From positions 6,386,001 through 6,450,000 of the forward strand of contig NZ_CP133774.1 of NCBI RefSeq assembly GCF_034344865.1: a DNA stretch of 64,000 nt. The letters are read 5' to 3'. Below the pieces are notes generated by a model. The model was not told where the DNA came from. It saw only the letters and a list, made by a program, of their open reading frames with translations, and did no database searches. Position 1 is the stretch's first letter, and the number at the start of each line of letters is the position of its first letter. The position numbers were made by a program, and so were the translations under genes. Positions 55,717-64,000 of this stretch are shown here, piece by piece. This stretch comes from Pseudomonas sp. 10S4. Its GTDB lineage: Bacteria; Pseudomonadota; Gammaproteobacteria; Pseudomonadales; Pseudomonadaceae.

Positions 55717-57114
55717 TCACGCCTTCGATTGCTGCTCCAAACCCACCGCCAACGCCGACGTCCTGGTCAGCCAGTAATAAAGAATCCCCGGCACCACCAA
55801 CCCCACGATCCACGAAATATCGACACCACCGAGCTGCGCAACCATCGGCCCGGAGTAGAAATGCGTGTCGACAAAAGGCAACTGGATCAACACCCCAATG
55901 ACATAGACGCTGATCCCGCGCCCGTTCCAGCGGCCGTAACGACCCGCCGGGTCGGACAACGCCGGGATGTCATAGCGCTCCTTGTTGATGAAGTAGTAAT
56001 CCACCAGGTTGATCGCGCTCCACGGCGTGAAGAACGTCAACAGAAACAGGATGAAGTACTTGAACGTGTTCAAAAACGAGTACTGCCCCAGCAAAGCGAG
56101 CGTGGTCGACGCGACGACGATTAGCAGCACAAACACCATGCGCTGCCTGGCGGTGATTTCCAGACGACTGCGAAAGCCGCTGATAATCGTGGCCACGCAC
56201 ATGAAGCTGCCATAAGCATTGAGCGTCGACACCGTGACCTTGCCAAACACCACGCTCAAGTACAGCAGCGAGGCGATCACGCCGGTACTGCCCAACCCGA
56301 CGATGGTCGCCACCTCGTGACCACGAAAGTTCGCCCCGGCCAACGCGGCCGCAAACACCCCCAACACCATCGATGCCTGAGCGCCAAGCACGGTGCCCAG
56401 GCCAACGGCGGCGAAGGTTTTCCAGGACGAAGTCTTGCTCGGCAAGTAGCGCGAGTAGTCGGCCACATAAGGGCCAAACGCGATCTGCCAGGACGCCGAG
56501 AGCGACACCGCCAGCAGGAAAGTACTCCAACCGAAGTGGCGATTTTCCAGCAACAGGCCGATGTCGTTGAGGGTCATCAACCGGGTAAACAGGTAGGCGA
56601 AGGCGATGATGCCCAGCACGCTGGCCACCCTGCCGACCACATGGATAACCCGGTAACCGAAGATCGTCAGAAACGCGATGCACGCGGCGAAAATCAGGAT
56701 GCCGGTGCTGTCGCTGACGCTGATCAACTGCGCAATCGCCTGCCCCGACAACACCGCACCGGTGGCGCTGAAGCCGAGGTACATCAGGCACACCAGCACA
56801 ATCGGGATCGCCGCGCCGTAGACGCCGAACTGCACCCGACTGGAGATCATCTGCGGCAGCCCAAGCTTCGGTCCTTGCGCGGCATGCAGGGCGACGACGG
56901 TGCCGCCAAGCAACTGGCCGATCAGCAAGCCAATCAGCGACCAGAACACATCACCGCCCAGCACCACCGCCAGTGCGCCGGTGACGATGGCGGTGATTTG
57001 CAGGTTGGCGCCGAGCCACAGGGTGAACTGGCTGTAGAGGCTGCCGTGGCGCTCGGCCTCGGGGATGTAATCGATCGAACGTGTTTCGATCAGGGGACTT
57101 CGTTGTTGGGTCAT
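55717..57114 (-). CDS. NCS1 family permease (cytosine permease-like)
   Basis: 465 residues, intact, with about 12 membrane segments. The family lead is ETRSIDYIPEAERHGSLYSQ, followed by LGGTVVALHAAQGPKLGLPQ, SWQIAFGPYVADYSRYLPSK (substrate-site helix) and FFTPWSAINLVDYYFINKER. It is a paralogue of the frameshifted permease at 39054. It begins 23 bases after the amidohydrolase gene in the same direction, so the pair forms an operon for import and hydrolysis of a small amide, ring or urea-type compound. Confidence 0.88.
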   Translation of the reverse strand: MTQQRSPLIETRSIDYIPEAERHGSLYSQFTLWLGANLQITAIVTGALAVVLGGDVFWSLIGLLIGQLLGGTVVALHAAQGPKLGLPQMISSRVQFGVYGAAIPIVLVCLMYLGFSATGAVLSGQAIAQLISVSDSTGILIFAACIAFLTIFGYRVIHVVGRVASVLGIIAFAYLFTRLMTLNDIGLLLENRHFGWSTFLLAVSLSASWQIAFGPYVADYSRYLPSKTSSWKTFAAVGLGTVLGAQASMVLGVFAAALAGANFRGHEVATIVGLGSTGVIASLLYLSVVFGKVTVSTLNAYGSFMCVATIISGFRSRLEITARQRMVFVLLIVVASTTLALLGQYSFLNTFKYFILFLLTFFTPWSAINLVDYYFINKERYDIPALSDPAGRYGRWNGRGISVYVIGVLIQLPFVDTHFYSGPMVAQLGGVDISWIVGLVVPGILYYWLTRTSALAVGLEQQSKA

Positions 57115-57137
57115 TGCGATGCGCTCTTTTATTTTTG

Positions 57138-59009
57138 TTATTCAGCGTTCAAAACGGCGACGGGAACCGGTTGCCGATCCAGACCAACGAACGGTGCCTT
57201 GGCCCACACGACTTTGCCGCCGACCATCGTCAGCACCACGTTATTACGCGCCAGTTCAGCCTCGGGGACCTGCATGAAGTTCTTGTCCAGCACGATCAGA
57301 TCCGCAAACTTGCCGACCTCGACCGAGCCGACCATCGCGTCCAGCTTCAATTGCTCGGCGGCGTTGAGGGTGACGCTGCGCAGCACTTCAGCACGGGACA
57401 GCGCCGGATCGGCATTCAGCCGGCCCGCGTACTCGGCGCCGTAGCTGTGCGGGTTCAGCGGATCGCCGGAGCGGGTGACGCCGACTTTCAGCGCGAGAAA
57501 TTCGTCGAGCGGGTCCACCGGCCAGTCGCTGCCGTAGGCCACGCGACCGCCGGCATTGGCGATGCTGCCCGACGGTTCCATACGGGAAAAACGCTCGGCA
57601 CCAAGATGTTCGCTGGTGCCATCGACGGTGGACGGCGCCTGTTGGGCCCACTGAAAGGACATGGTGGCCGTCACGTCCAACGCCTTGAAGCGCGCATAGT
57701 CGCCAGGGACCACCGACTCGGCGTGGGCGATGGCAGGACGGAAAGTATTGCCCGGCAGTTGCTGACGCACGTACTCGATGCCGTTCAACGAGTCACGCAC
57801 TGCGCGGTCACCCGTGGCGTGAAGGTGCGGGTCGAAGCCAGCCTGAACAGCCTTCAGCAGCAGCGAATCGAGCACTTGCGGCGGGAAGTACAACTCGCCG
57901 ACATTCTTGCCCGGCCCCCACTTCGGCGCCTTGGCGGTGCCCGCGTTGTGCAGGTACGGCGTCAACATCGCGCCTGTATCTGCCGGCGCATTGATGATGC
58001 CGTCCATGAACAATTTGACGTGGCGCATGCTCACGCCCGGCGCGACTTTGGTTTCGCCTTGGTCGTAGGTGTTGGCCAGTGCCTTGGCTTCGGCGATGGT
58101 TTTCGCCGGGTCTGCCGCAGCGGCGGCCGGGTCCAGTTTGATCGCCAGCAAGGCCCGAGCGGTCAGTTCGCCGGACTGCTGCAGGCTGGTGAAGGCTTTG
58201 CCATTCTCCGGCCCCGACAAGGCGTCGAAGAAACTGGTGATGCCCTGCTGGCGCATGGCGTCGAGTGCCGCGCGAATCTGGATCAGCTTCTGTGCATCGG
58301 TGGCCGGCGGTACCACGGCGGCCATGCTTTCGGCAGCACCGTCTTCGCAGATACCGGTTGGGTTGCCAGCGCCGTCGCGTGCGTACTTGCCATCACCCGG
58401 GTTGGGCGTTTGCTTGTTGATGCCGGCGACTTCGAGGCCCCGGGAGTTGACCAGCACCGTATGGAAATCGGTGGAACGCACCTGAATCGGCCGTTTGGTC
58501 TTGAGCGCGTCGAGAGTTGATTTGTCCGGATCGCCGTCGAGGCCGTCCATGCCCATGCGATCCCAACTGCCGACTTCGAGCCACACATCCGGCCCCTTGT
58601 CCTTCTCGGCATCAAGGCAGGCCTGAATGGTTTCCTGGAACACCTTGCGGGTCATGGTCTGGTATTTCAGGTCGCACAAAGTCATGGCGCGGCCGCCGTC
58701 CCCCGGGTGCATGTGCGCGTCGATGAAGCCTGGCATCAACATGCGCCCGGCCAGATCGACCAGTTGGGTCTGTTTGCCGATGTACGAGGAAACGCCTTCA
58801 TCGCTGCCGACGTAAATGATCTTGCCGCCCGTCACGGCAATCGCCTGCTGCACCGAATTCTTGCCATCGACGGTGTAGACATAGCCGTTGCGCATGACCA
58901 TGTCGGCGCCGGTCGAACCCTGCGTCTGACACCCCACCAACGCCACACCAGAAAACGCCGTCGCCGCGGCAACCGCGATAAAAAGCCTGGAAAATTTCAA
59001 CTGACCCAC
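57138..59009 (-). CDS. Amidohydrolase family 3 protein, probable lipoprotein
   Basis: 623 residues. The N-terminus (KFSRLFIAVAAATAFSGVA then LVGC at about residue 27) is a lipoprotein signal with its lipobox Cys. The metal site starts in LMPGFIDAHMHPGDGG and continues DPHLHATGDRAV; the C-terminal block VAYGSDWPVDPLDEF carries the catalytic Asp. This is the YtcJ/NfdA class, which hydrolyses amides, formamides or cyclic amides. The start is a GTG at 59009; a TTG at 59000 is an alternative with AGAGG upstream. Export of such an enzyme beside an NCS1 importer suggests hydrolysis outside the inner membrane before uptake. Confidence 0.85.
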   Translation of the reverse strand: MGQLKFSRLFIAVAAATAFSGVALVGCQTQGSTGADMVMRNGYVYTVDGKNSVQQAIAVTGGKIIYVGSDEGVSSYIGKQTQLVDLAGRMLMPGFIDAHMHPGDGGRAMTLCDLKYQTMTRKVFQETIQACLDAEKDKGPDVWLEVGSWDRMGMDGLDGDPDKSTLDALKTKRPIQVRSTDFHTVLVNSRGLEVAGINKQTPNPGDGKYARDGAGNPTGICEDGAAESMAAVVPPATDAQKLIQIRAALDAMRQQGITSFFDALSGPENGKAFTSLQQSGELTARALLAIKLDPAAAAADPAKTIAEAKALANTYDQGETKVAPGVSMRHVKLFMDGIINAPADTGAMLTPYLHNAGTAKAPKWGPGKNVGELYFPPQVLDSLLLKAVQAGFDPHLHATGDRAVRDSLNGIEYVRQQLPGNTFRPAIAHAESVVPGDYARFKALDVTATMSFQWAQQAPSTVDGTSEHLGAERFSRMEPSGSIANAGGRVAYGSDWPVDPLDEFLALKVGVTRSGDPLNPHSYGAEYAGRLNADPALSRAEVLRSVTLNAAEQLKLDAMVGSVEVGKFADLIVLDKNFMQVPEAELARNNVVLTMVGGKVVWAKAPFVGLDRQPVPVAVLNAE

Positions 59010-59135
59010 CTCTGTTCTTATAGTTTTTGAAGTGCCCGAACCGACGGCTGTGCACGCCCGTGGCAGGCAGGGCCTAGCCTATAGAGCGCCGTCGAGGTTC
59101 GGACCTCTGCAAATGAGGAGGGGTCGGGGAATTAG

Positions 59136-60101
59136 TTACACCGGTACATCCGTCAATTCGTTACCGCCCTTCTCGCCTTCCAGATCGACAAGGCGTGTTG
59201 TGGGGCCGTTGGCTTTCAGGCGTTCAGTGACAACTTTTGGCCACAGGTTGCGGGAGCGGCGCTTGGCGAGGCTGTAGGTGAGTTCCTGAATGCGATCCTG
59301 GGGGTAGAGCATTGGCTCGAGTATCAGTTTTGCAACATCACCGGCGCCTAAGTAATTCTTGCCACCCGCCTCCTTCTTCGCCTGTTTTAACTGAGCCAGT
59401 GTTTGCTTGAAGCTGTCACTCATTTTGGGGCGCACAGCCAGTTGGCTTTTTACAAACGCATCCGACTCACTGTGCTTACCGTGCTCGTCGAAATAAGGGC
59501 CATTGTTCATATAGGAACGAATGTATTCCCAAAAACCTTTTTGCATGGCCAGTGATTTACCGAAGGGCGCGCCGAGACTGATCATCAATACCATTTTCGG
59601 GTCTTCAAATTTCCACACCTTAATTTGCAGCGAAGCGCTTTGCATGCCGCCGATGTGCGTTCCGACTAATTGAAACTCATTGGCCACGGCTGAGATACCC
59701 TCCCATGGAGTGTGGTAAAGATCGCCCTCATGATTGAAGTACACTTCACGGGTGCGGCGGTTGAACAGAATGGGCAGAGGTAAAGGGCGAAGGGTTTCCC
59801 ATAAAAACGGCACCAAAAACATCGGCAGGCCAATGCCAAGCATGATGTAGAGCCCGTTGAATTCAGCGCTTTGAACAAAGCTGTAAACACCGACACCTAA
59901 ACATCCGATAAAAACCCAGCCACCAAGGCCAGCGACTAACCCGCGATCAGCGTCTCCGCCGGTTTGCAATGCCAAGTAATTCTCAGTGTGCTCATCAGTA
60001 ATGAACAGCTCCATTGGCTGCTCGCCAGTGGGCTTATCCGCTTCCAGAAGCACAGTGGGTATAGAGCTGTAGCGCGGTTGCCCCGGCGTATTCATATCCA
60101 T
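59136..60101 (-). CDS. DUF6708 family membrane protein (copy 1)
   Basis: 321 residues. After a polar start (MDMNTPGQPRYSSIPTVLLE, MELFITDEHTENYLALQ) come two membrane segments (GLVAGLGGWVFIGCLGVGVY and YIMLGIGLPMFLVPFLWETL), then the DUF6708 core LPILFNRRTREVYFNHEGDL with YHTPWEGISAV, and a C-terminal LAKRRSRNLWPKVV. It is a clear paralogue of the next gene, differing mainly in the membrane part. DUF6708 genes are commonly found beside T6SS effectors; an immunity or accessory role is inferred. It is the last gene of the VasX-like operon, 55 bases after its paralogue. Confidence 0.75.
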   Translation of the reverse strand: MDMNTPGQPRYSSIPTVLLEADKPTGEQPMELFITDEHTENYLALQTGGDADRGLVAGLGGWVFIGCLGVGVYSFVQSAEFNGLYIMLGIGLPMFLVPFLWETLRPLPLPILFNRRTREVYFNHEGDLYHTPWEGISAVANEFQLVGTHIGGMQSASLQIKVWKFEDPKMVLMISLGAPFGKSLAMQKGFWEYIRSYMNNGPYFDEHGKHSESDAFVKSQLAVRPKMSDSFKQTLAQLKQAKKEAGGKNYLGAGDVAKLILEPMLYPQDRIQELTYSLAKRRSRNLWPKVVTERLKANGPTTRLVDLEGEKGGNELTDVPV

Positions 60102-60156
60102 GCCCAGCCCTTGATTTTTACTGCTGGCAGCGTCAGTCCGTCACGCGGCGAATAAA

Positions 60157-61116
60157 TCAAATCGCCCTCGATACGCTTAACCCCTGCTCGTATTCCAGAT
60201 CGACAAGTCGCGTGCTAGGACCGTTGGCCTTCAGCCGCTCAGCGACGACTTTTGGCCACAGGTTGCGGGAGCGGCGTTTGGCGAGGCTGTAGGTGAGTTC
60301 TTGAATGCGACAGGTGGGATAGAAACAAAGATCGAGTACCAAGCCCAATACATCGATGCCACGTAAAAAATTCTTGCCGCCGTTCTCTTGCTTCGCGTGT
60401 TTTATCCGTTCCAGCGTTTGTCTGAAGCTATCGCTCATTTTGGGCTGCACGGATAACTGACTTTGTACAAATGCGTCCGACTCACTGTGATGACCGTGCT
60501 CGTCGAAATATGGGCCGTTGTTCATATAGGAGCGGATGTACTCCCAAAAGCCTTTTTGCATCTCCAGTGATTTGCCGAACGGTGAACCGAGGCTAACCAT
60601 GAGCGATATATCTGGTTTTTCGAAACTCCAAACGCGAATTTCCAGTGCAGCGCTTTGCATGCCTCCGATATGTGGGCCGACCAGCTGGAACTCTTTGGCC
60701 TCGGCTGAAATACCGTCCCATGGAGTGTGGAACAACTCGCCTTCGTGATCGAAATACACTTCTCGGGTACGGCGATTGAACAGGATGGGTAGAGGTAACG
60801 GGCGGAGGGTTTCAAACAAAAAAGGCACAAAAAATAGGGGAACACCTATAGAAAACATCATGAAAGTGACGTCGAACTTACCTTGCAGTGCGCCCAGAAG
60901 TCCGAGCCATATCGATGCGCAGCCACCAATCCCACCTAAGATACCCGTCCATAACCCACGATCCGAACCGCTGCCCGCTTGCAACGCCAAGTAGTGCTCT
61001 GTGTGCTCATCGGTAATGAACAATTCCATCGGCTGTTCACCAGTCGGTTTGTCCGACTCAAGCATGACTGTGGTTGCGGCACTGATTTGAGATTGCTCCG
61101 GTGTATTCATATCCAT
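60157..61116 (-). CDS. DUF6708 family membrane protein (copy 2)
   Basis: 319 residues with the same layout as its neighbour: MDMNTPEQSQISAATTVMLE, two membrane segments (WTGILGGIGGCASIWLGLLG and FMMFSIGVPLFFVPFLFETL), the core LPILFNRRTREVYFDHEGEL and FWEYIRSYMNNGPYFDEHG. Its start overlaps the end of the upstream 192-residue gene by 10 bases, so it is translationally coupled to the effector operon. Duplication with divergence of the membrane region is typical of immunity genes following a changing toxin. Confidence 0.75.
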   Translation of the reverse strand: MDMNTPEQSQISAATTVMLESDKPTGEQPMELFITDEHTEHYLALQAGSGSDRGLWTGILGGIGGCASIWLGLLGALQGKFDVTFMMFSIGVPLFFVPFLFETLRPLPLPILFNRRTREVYFDHEGELFHTPWDGISAEAKEFQLVGPHIGGMQSAALEIRVWSFEKPDISLMVSLGSPFGKSLEMQKGFWEYIRSYMNNGPYFDEHGHHSESDAFVQSQLSVQPKMSDSFRQTLERIKHAKQENGGKNFLRGIDVLGLVLDLCFYPTCRIQELTYSLAKRRSRNLWPKVVAERLKANGPSTRLVDLEYEQGLSVSRAI

Positions 61117-61685
61117 GCTCGTTCCATGATTTTTAACGCTGGCAGCGTCAGTCCTTCTTGTGGGGAATAGATCAGCTCGCCCTCGATACGCTTCAAGTCC
61201 CGAACTCCTTCCTCATGGTACACACGACGATAAGGAGTGATGCCAGCCGGTACAGGGATGCGGCTACCGCTATGCAGAGCAAAGTCTTTGCCCGTCCATT
61301 CGACCTTTTTTATCTTTTCGGGATGGTAGCCGAGTGTATCTCCCCACACTTCGATGCCCTTGAAGTGAATCATCGCATCGGTCAACGATACATTTTCCCC
61401 GGGCAGGTTCAGCATCAGATACGTGGAGGTGACTTGCCCCTGATAAGGATTCATTTCTGCCAGCCGGCGAGCATCAAAGCTGACTGGAAACAAAATGGGG
61501 TACAGCTTATCCATGGACAGGCTGTAGCTCTTTGACCAGACGTCGTCCGGGCGGATCCCGAAATGGCTATTTTTTATCCACTGTTCCAGCGGCGAATCTG
61601 CTGTGTAGAGTCGGGCAATGACCCCCGCGACAATCACCACGGTAAGGCCAAGTATTTTAATACCTGCATGTGGTACAACATTCAT
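61107..61685 (-). CDS. Candidate T6SS accessory/immunity protein, membrane-anchored
   Basis: 192 residues. One N-terminal hydrophobic segment (AGIKILGLTVVIVAGVIARL) is followed by a soluble, probably periplasmic domain with LYPILFPVSFDARRLAEMNP and GKDFALHSGSRIPVPAGITP. I do not recognise the family. The start ATG overlaps the stop of the VasX-like gene (ATGA) and its end overlaps the next gene by 10 bases. A periplasm-facing protein coupled to a membrane-active toxin is the pattern of an immunity protein, but this is inference. Confidence 0.65.
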   Translation of the reverse strand: MNVVPHAGIKILGLTVVIVAGVIARLYTADSPLEQWIKNSHFGIRPDDVWSKSYSLSMDKLYPILFPVSFDARRLAEMNPYQGQVTSTYLMLNLPGENVSLTDAMIHFKGIEVWGDTLGYHPEKIKKVEWTGKDFALHSGSRIPVPAGITPYRRVYHEEGVRDLKRIEGELIYSPQEGLTLPALKIMERAWI

Positions 61686-63799
61686 CCCCCTGCAACAGAG
61701 GCCGCCTCACCGATCAGCACAGCCACTTGTGCGGCGCGGTATGCCCGGAAAAGCTTTATATAGAGCATGATCCCGGCCAGTTCGGCACTAGCGACTACCA
61801 AACTCGTCGTCATGGTGTCGAAATCACCTTTTTGATACGCCTCAAAAGCTTCTATCCCGTAGAGCACGACGTCGACGGCCAGCACGGCGACCTGTGCGCC
61901 CGCAGCAATGGCCGCTCGCCCCAATGCTTTAACCAAAACTAACCTTGAAGAAACTGAAAACTTTCCGGTCTGGCGGACTGTCTCACCCCAATTAACTTCT
62001 CCCACTCGCTGCCATAAGGCAGCACCTGCTGCGCCAACGCCAAACGCAGCTCCGGCGGTAGTAAATGCGCTTTTGTATGTACGTTTATCAAAAAGCTGAT
62101 CCCCCGCCCAAACAAAATTCACCCCAGCCACCAACGTCACAATCGACTTGATCGGCGCTTTGCTCAGTGCACTTTTCAAATCAAACACACTACTCAGCTC
62201 TATACTTGCCGCCAGATTCACCGGCAACGGTGGCAGCTTGGTGCTGGTCGGGACCAAATTCATGAACGGGATACCGCCAGCCACTCCGTTGGCCAACGGT
62301 GAAACGCTCAAATGAGCAGGCGCCGCAGGGCGTGTTCCCATCAAATCGCTATACCACTCGCCTAACTGACGCGGAGTGACGCCCGAGGTCTGAATGCGCT
62401 GGTCGCTGCGCGCCAGCGCTGCCGCCATATACAAACGCCCCGCCGTACTGCTGGTCTTTTCACCCTGATGCAATTGCAACCCGGCCACCGGCGCGATGGA
62501 CAGAAACAGGGCCTCAATGCTTGAAGCCGATTTGTGTTGCTTCAGTTTGTCGGCAGTCTGGTTGATCGCCCCTGCATAACCGAAAGCCCTGGTGAGTTTG
62601 TCGGCGCCCTCTTGCACGGCCGCCATGTTGTCGCGAACCACATCACTGAAGTCCACCAGATATTTAATCTCGCCAACACCCAGCCGAGATGGCAACCCGA
62701 GCAATGCCCAAAGCAGCCAAGGCTTGCCGGCCTGGTTACCTTCCAGACTGAAGGTAATGGCCTCAGCCCCGACACTGGTACTCGCCGGCCCCAGACAAGC
62801 AGCAGCAAAATGCAATTCCAGTGCCTCACGAGCAATCGCCTGAGTTATATCGAAATGACCGCACGCCGTGTCCATGCTCGACGGGCCAGCCACTTGTTGG
62901 GTGTTGAACCATACAACCCAAAGTTGGCCCAGCCGTCGCATATCGGCGGTATATCGATCGTTCTGGATTTCTTGATCTTTCCACGCCCGTTGGAGTTCGT
63001 CATAGCGGGTGATGGACGGCAGTTGTGCGCTCAGTTGGCGGTCGCCTTCGCTCAGTGACTTGATGACACTGGCCATCGCCCACTCTTCAGCGTGATGCTC
63101 CTGATAACTGTCGAAAGCCTCTTTACGCACACGCATCAACGCCGCGAGGTCGAGCAGTACGCCCCATGCGTCATCAATGATCGCGAAGGTTTGTTGTTCG
63201 CAAGCTTTCATCTGACGCTGCAATTTCAGCCAGTCGGGGGCATGTTCCGTTTCCGGCTCAGTGCTCCAACCGTAGCTCGTCGCATCGTTGTATTCGCCAA
63301 TCTGCTTGGCGACGGTGCCGACGTGACCACTGAGCGGCGCAACGCCCGGCACAAAACTGCGCATGATGCGCTGGCGTATGGCGGGATTGGTTTTAGCCGC
63401 TTGGTACTGCGGCTCGCTCCAGCGCACGGGCGACCACACCAACGCGGCCGCATCACCGGCCCTGAGAAGCAGATGCGGTTTGACCCGGGTGTCGATCACC
63501 TTGCCTGCGCGCGGAGTTTGCGTGAGCTGCGCTTTTTCGACCTCATACTCCACCAGTCTGGGTGGGTTGCTCTCCCACACGTAAAGCCAACCGTCACGCA
63601 AAAAACGGGAGGTGTAGTTGAGCGTGTGCGCAGTCAGATCAGGATGCCTCGGCCCCAGTTCGGGAAACTGGCCATTCAGAGCAGGCACGTCATGGGCGCT
63701 GGTATCGACAGCGGTTGTCGGGCCCAAGGCATAACGCAGTGGCAGGACTGCAGCGAACAGCGGGCACGTTCCAACGCGGGTTTTATTCTGGGCGCTCAT
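61682..63799 (-). CDS. VasX-like T6SS effector (BTH_I2691 family type)
   Basis: 705 residues. The N-terminus CPLFAAVLPLRYALGP and the RFLRDGWLYVWESNPPRLVE block are those of the VasX/BTH_I2691 T6SS effector N-domain. The C-terminal third has hydrophobic segments (IKSIVTLVAGVNFVWAGDQL, AAFGVGAAGAALWQ, AAIAAGAQVAVLAVDVVLYG, LVVASAELAGIMLYIKLF), as in the membrane-permeabilising VasX. It would insert into the inner membrane of a rival cell. It overlaps the upstream gene by three bases and the downstream gene by four; all five genes of this block form one coupled operon. Confidence 0.8.
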   Translation of the reverse strand: MSAQNKTRVGTCPLFAAVLPLRYALGPTTAVDTSAHDVPALNGQFPELGPRHPDLTAHTLNYTSRFLRDGWLYVWESNPPRLVEYEVEKAQLTQTPRAGKVIDTRVKPHLLLRAGDAAALVWSPVRWSEPQYQAAKTNPAIRQRIMRSFVPGVAPLSGHVGTVAKQIGEYNDATSYGWSTEPETEHAPDWLKLQRQMKACEQQTFAIIDDAWGVLLDLAALMRVRKEAFDSYQEHHAEEWAMASVIKSLSEGDRQLSAQLPSITRYDELQRAWKDQEIQNDRYTADMRRLGQLWVVWFNTQQVAGPSSMDTACGHFDITQAIAREALELHFAAACLGPASTSVGAEAITFSLEGNQAGKPWLLWALLGLPSRLGVGEIKYLVDFSDVVRDNMAAVQEGADKLTRAFGYAGAINQTADKLKQHKSASSIEALFLSIAPVAGLQLHQGEKTSSTAGRLYMAAALARSDQRIQTSGVTPRQLGEWYSDLMGTRPAAPAHLSVSPLANGVAGGIPFMNLVPTSTKLPPLPVNLAASIELSSVFDLKSALSKAPIKSIVTLVAGVNFVWAGDQLFDKRTYKSAFTTAGAAFGVGAAGAALWQRVGEVNWGETVRQTGKFSVSSRLVLVKALGRAAIAAGAQVAVLAVDVVLYGIEAFEAYQKGDFDTMTTSLVVASAELAGIMLYIKLFRAYRAAQVAVLIGEAASVAGG

Positions 63800-64000
63800 G
63801 CATTTTTCTCCGGGCTGGCGAGCAAACTGAGTGCATGCAGTAGCGACTCAGGCAGAGTGATTTGCGCAGCCAGACCTTTATTGGCCGGTGCCGCGTCGTA
63901 TTCAGGTGCTTCGTTTTCCCAGGCGCACACCGCCGCATTACCATGCCGCAACCAGACGCAATCCACGCCATGCCAAAAACCTGCAGGCCATTGCGCACCG
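63796..64000 (-). CDS. Partial gene upstream of the VasX-like effector, unknown
   Basis: The last 67 residues of a protein cut by the window edge. The frame reads GAQWPAGFWHGVDCVWLRHG, then AAVCAWENEAPEYDAAPANK, and ends LSLLASPEKNA, with its TGA inside the ATG of the effector gene. I do not recognise the C-terminus. By position it could be the effector's chaperone, adaptor or a VgrG-linked gene. A frame shown by other starts in this stretch (63783-63998) is a shadow. Confidence 0.6.
   Translation of the reverse strand, partial: GAQWPAGFWHGVDCVWLRHGNAAVCAWENEAPEYDAAPANKGLAAQITLPESLLHALSLLASPEKNA

Overview
The window is about 60% GC, with close-packed genes, REP/BIME palindromes between operons, a KdpE end, a GcsR-type glycine-cleavage locus and a trans-4-hydroxyproline cluster. 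Together these point to a Pseudomonas chromosome, most likely of the P. fluorescens group. No rRNA, tRNA, CRISPR array or replication origin was seen.

Layout. (1) 1-7.0 kb: the end of kdpE, a DUF2986 mini-gene, an SDR and LysR pair, a NERD-domain protein, an exported protein made of 13-residue repeats, msrA, a small unknown gene and a RidA protein. (2) 6.1-9.2 kb: a LysR regulator divergent from a PotF/SpuD-like polyamine-binding protein and a frameshifted agmatinase. (3) 9.4-16.7 kb, an accessory island: an IS1182-type element with 22-bp inverted repeats, an integron-cassette-like GNAT gene, a frameshifted DUF7668 gene, a putative immunity gene, and a type VI secretion (T6SS) rhs locus that has lost most of its Rhs core (DUF4123 chaperone, effector N-terminus, short Rhs remnant with toxin tip). 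(4) 16.8-25.2 kb: a methyltransferase, then the hydroxyproline cluster (AraC regulator, permease, lhpA, lhpC, lhpG, lhpB). (5) 25.6-28.0 kb: a CAP-domain protein and an MFS pump. (6) 28.2-33.4 kb: a polar amino-acid ABC transporter operon that encloses an M14-type deacylase and ends in an RpiR regulator. (7) 33.4-37.2 kb: GNAT, SDR and AraC genes and a VanX plus L,D-transpeptidase-like fusion. (8) 37.4-44.4 kb: an operon of ureohydrolase, aldehyde dehydrogenase, NCS1 permease and GMC dehydrogenase with a divergent LysR gene. (9) 44.5-52.2 kb: gcsR, a sigma-54 promoter with three upstream palindromes, gcvH, gcvP, glyA and a lipA. (10) 52.2-59.0 kb: a SulP transporter, small Pseudomonas DUF genes, a GNAT and an NCS1 permease/amidohydrolase operon. 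(11) 59.1-64.0 kb: a VasX-like T6SS effector with a candidate immunity gene and two DUF6708 paralogues.

How the genes work together. The hydroxyproline genes make a complete route from trans-4-hydroxy-L-proline to 2-oxoglutarate. GcvH, GcvP, GlyA and LipA form a glycine-catabolism unit in which LipA could lipoylate GcvH. The 37-44 kb operon reads like a pathway oxidising an alcohol to an acid and then removing urea from a guanidino group. The two T6SS effector regions show one degraded and one apparently intact toxin locus.

Quality caution. At least nine otherwise conserved genes are split by 1-2 base indels, several of them one base short in a homopolymer run (agmatinase, lhpA, an AraC gene, glyA; also rhs). 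This looks more like base-calling error than mass gene decay, so these genes are annotated across the break and flagged.
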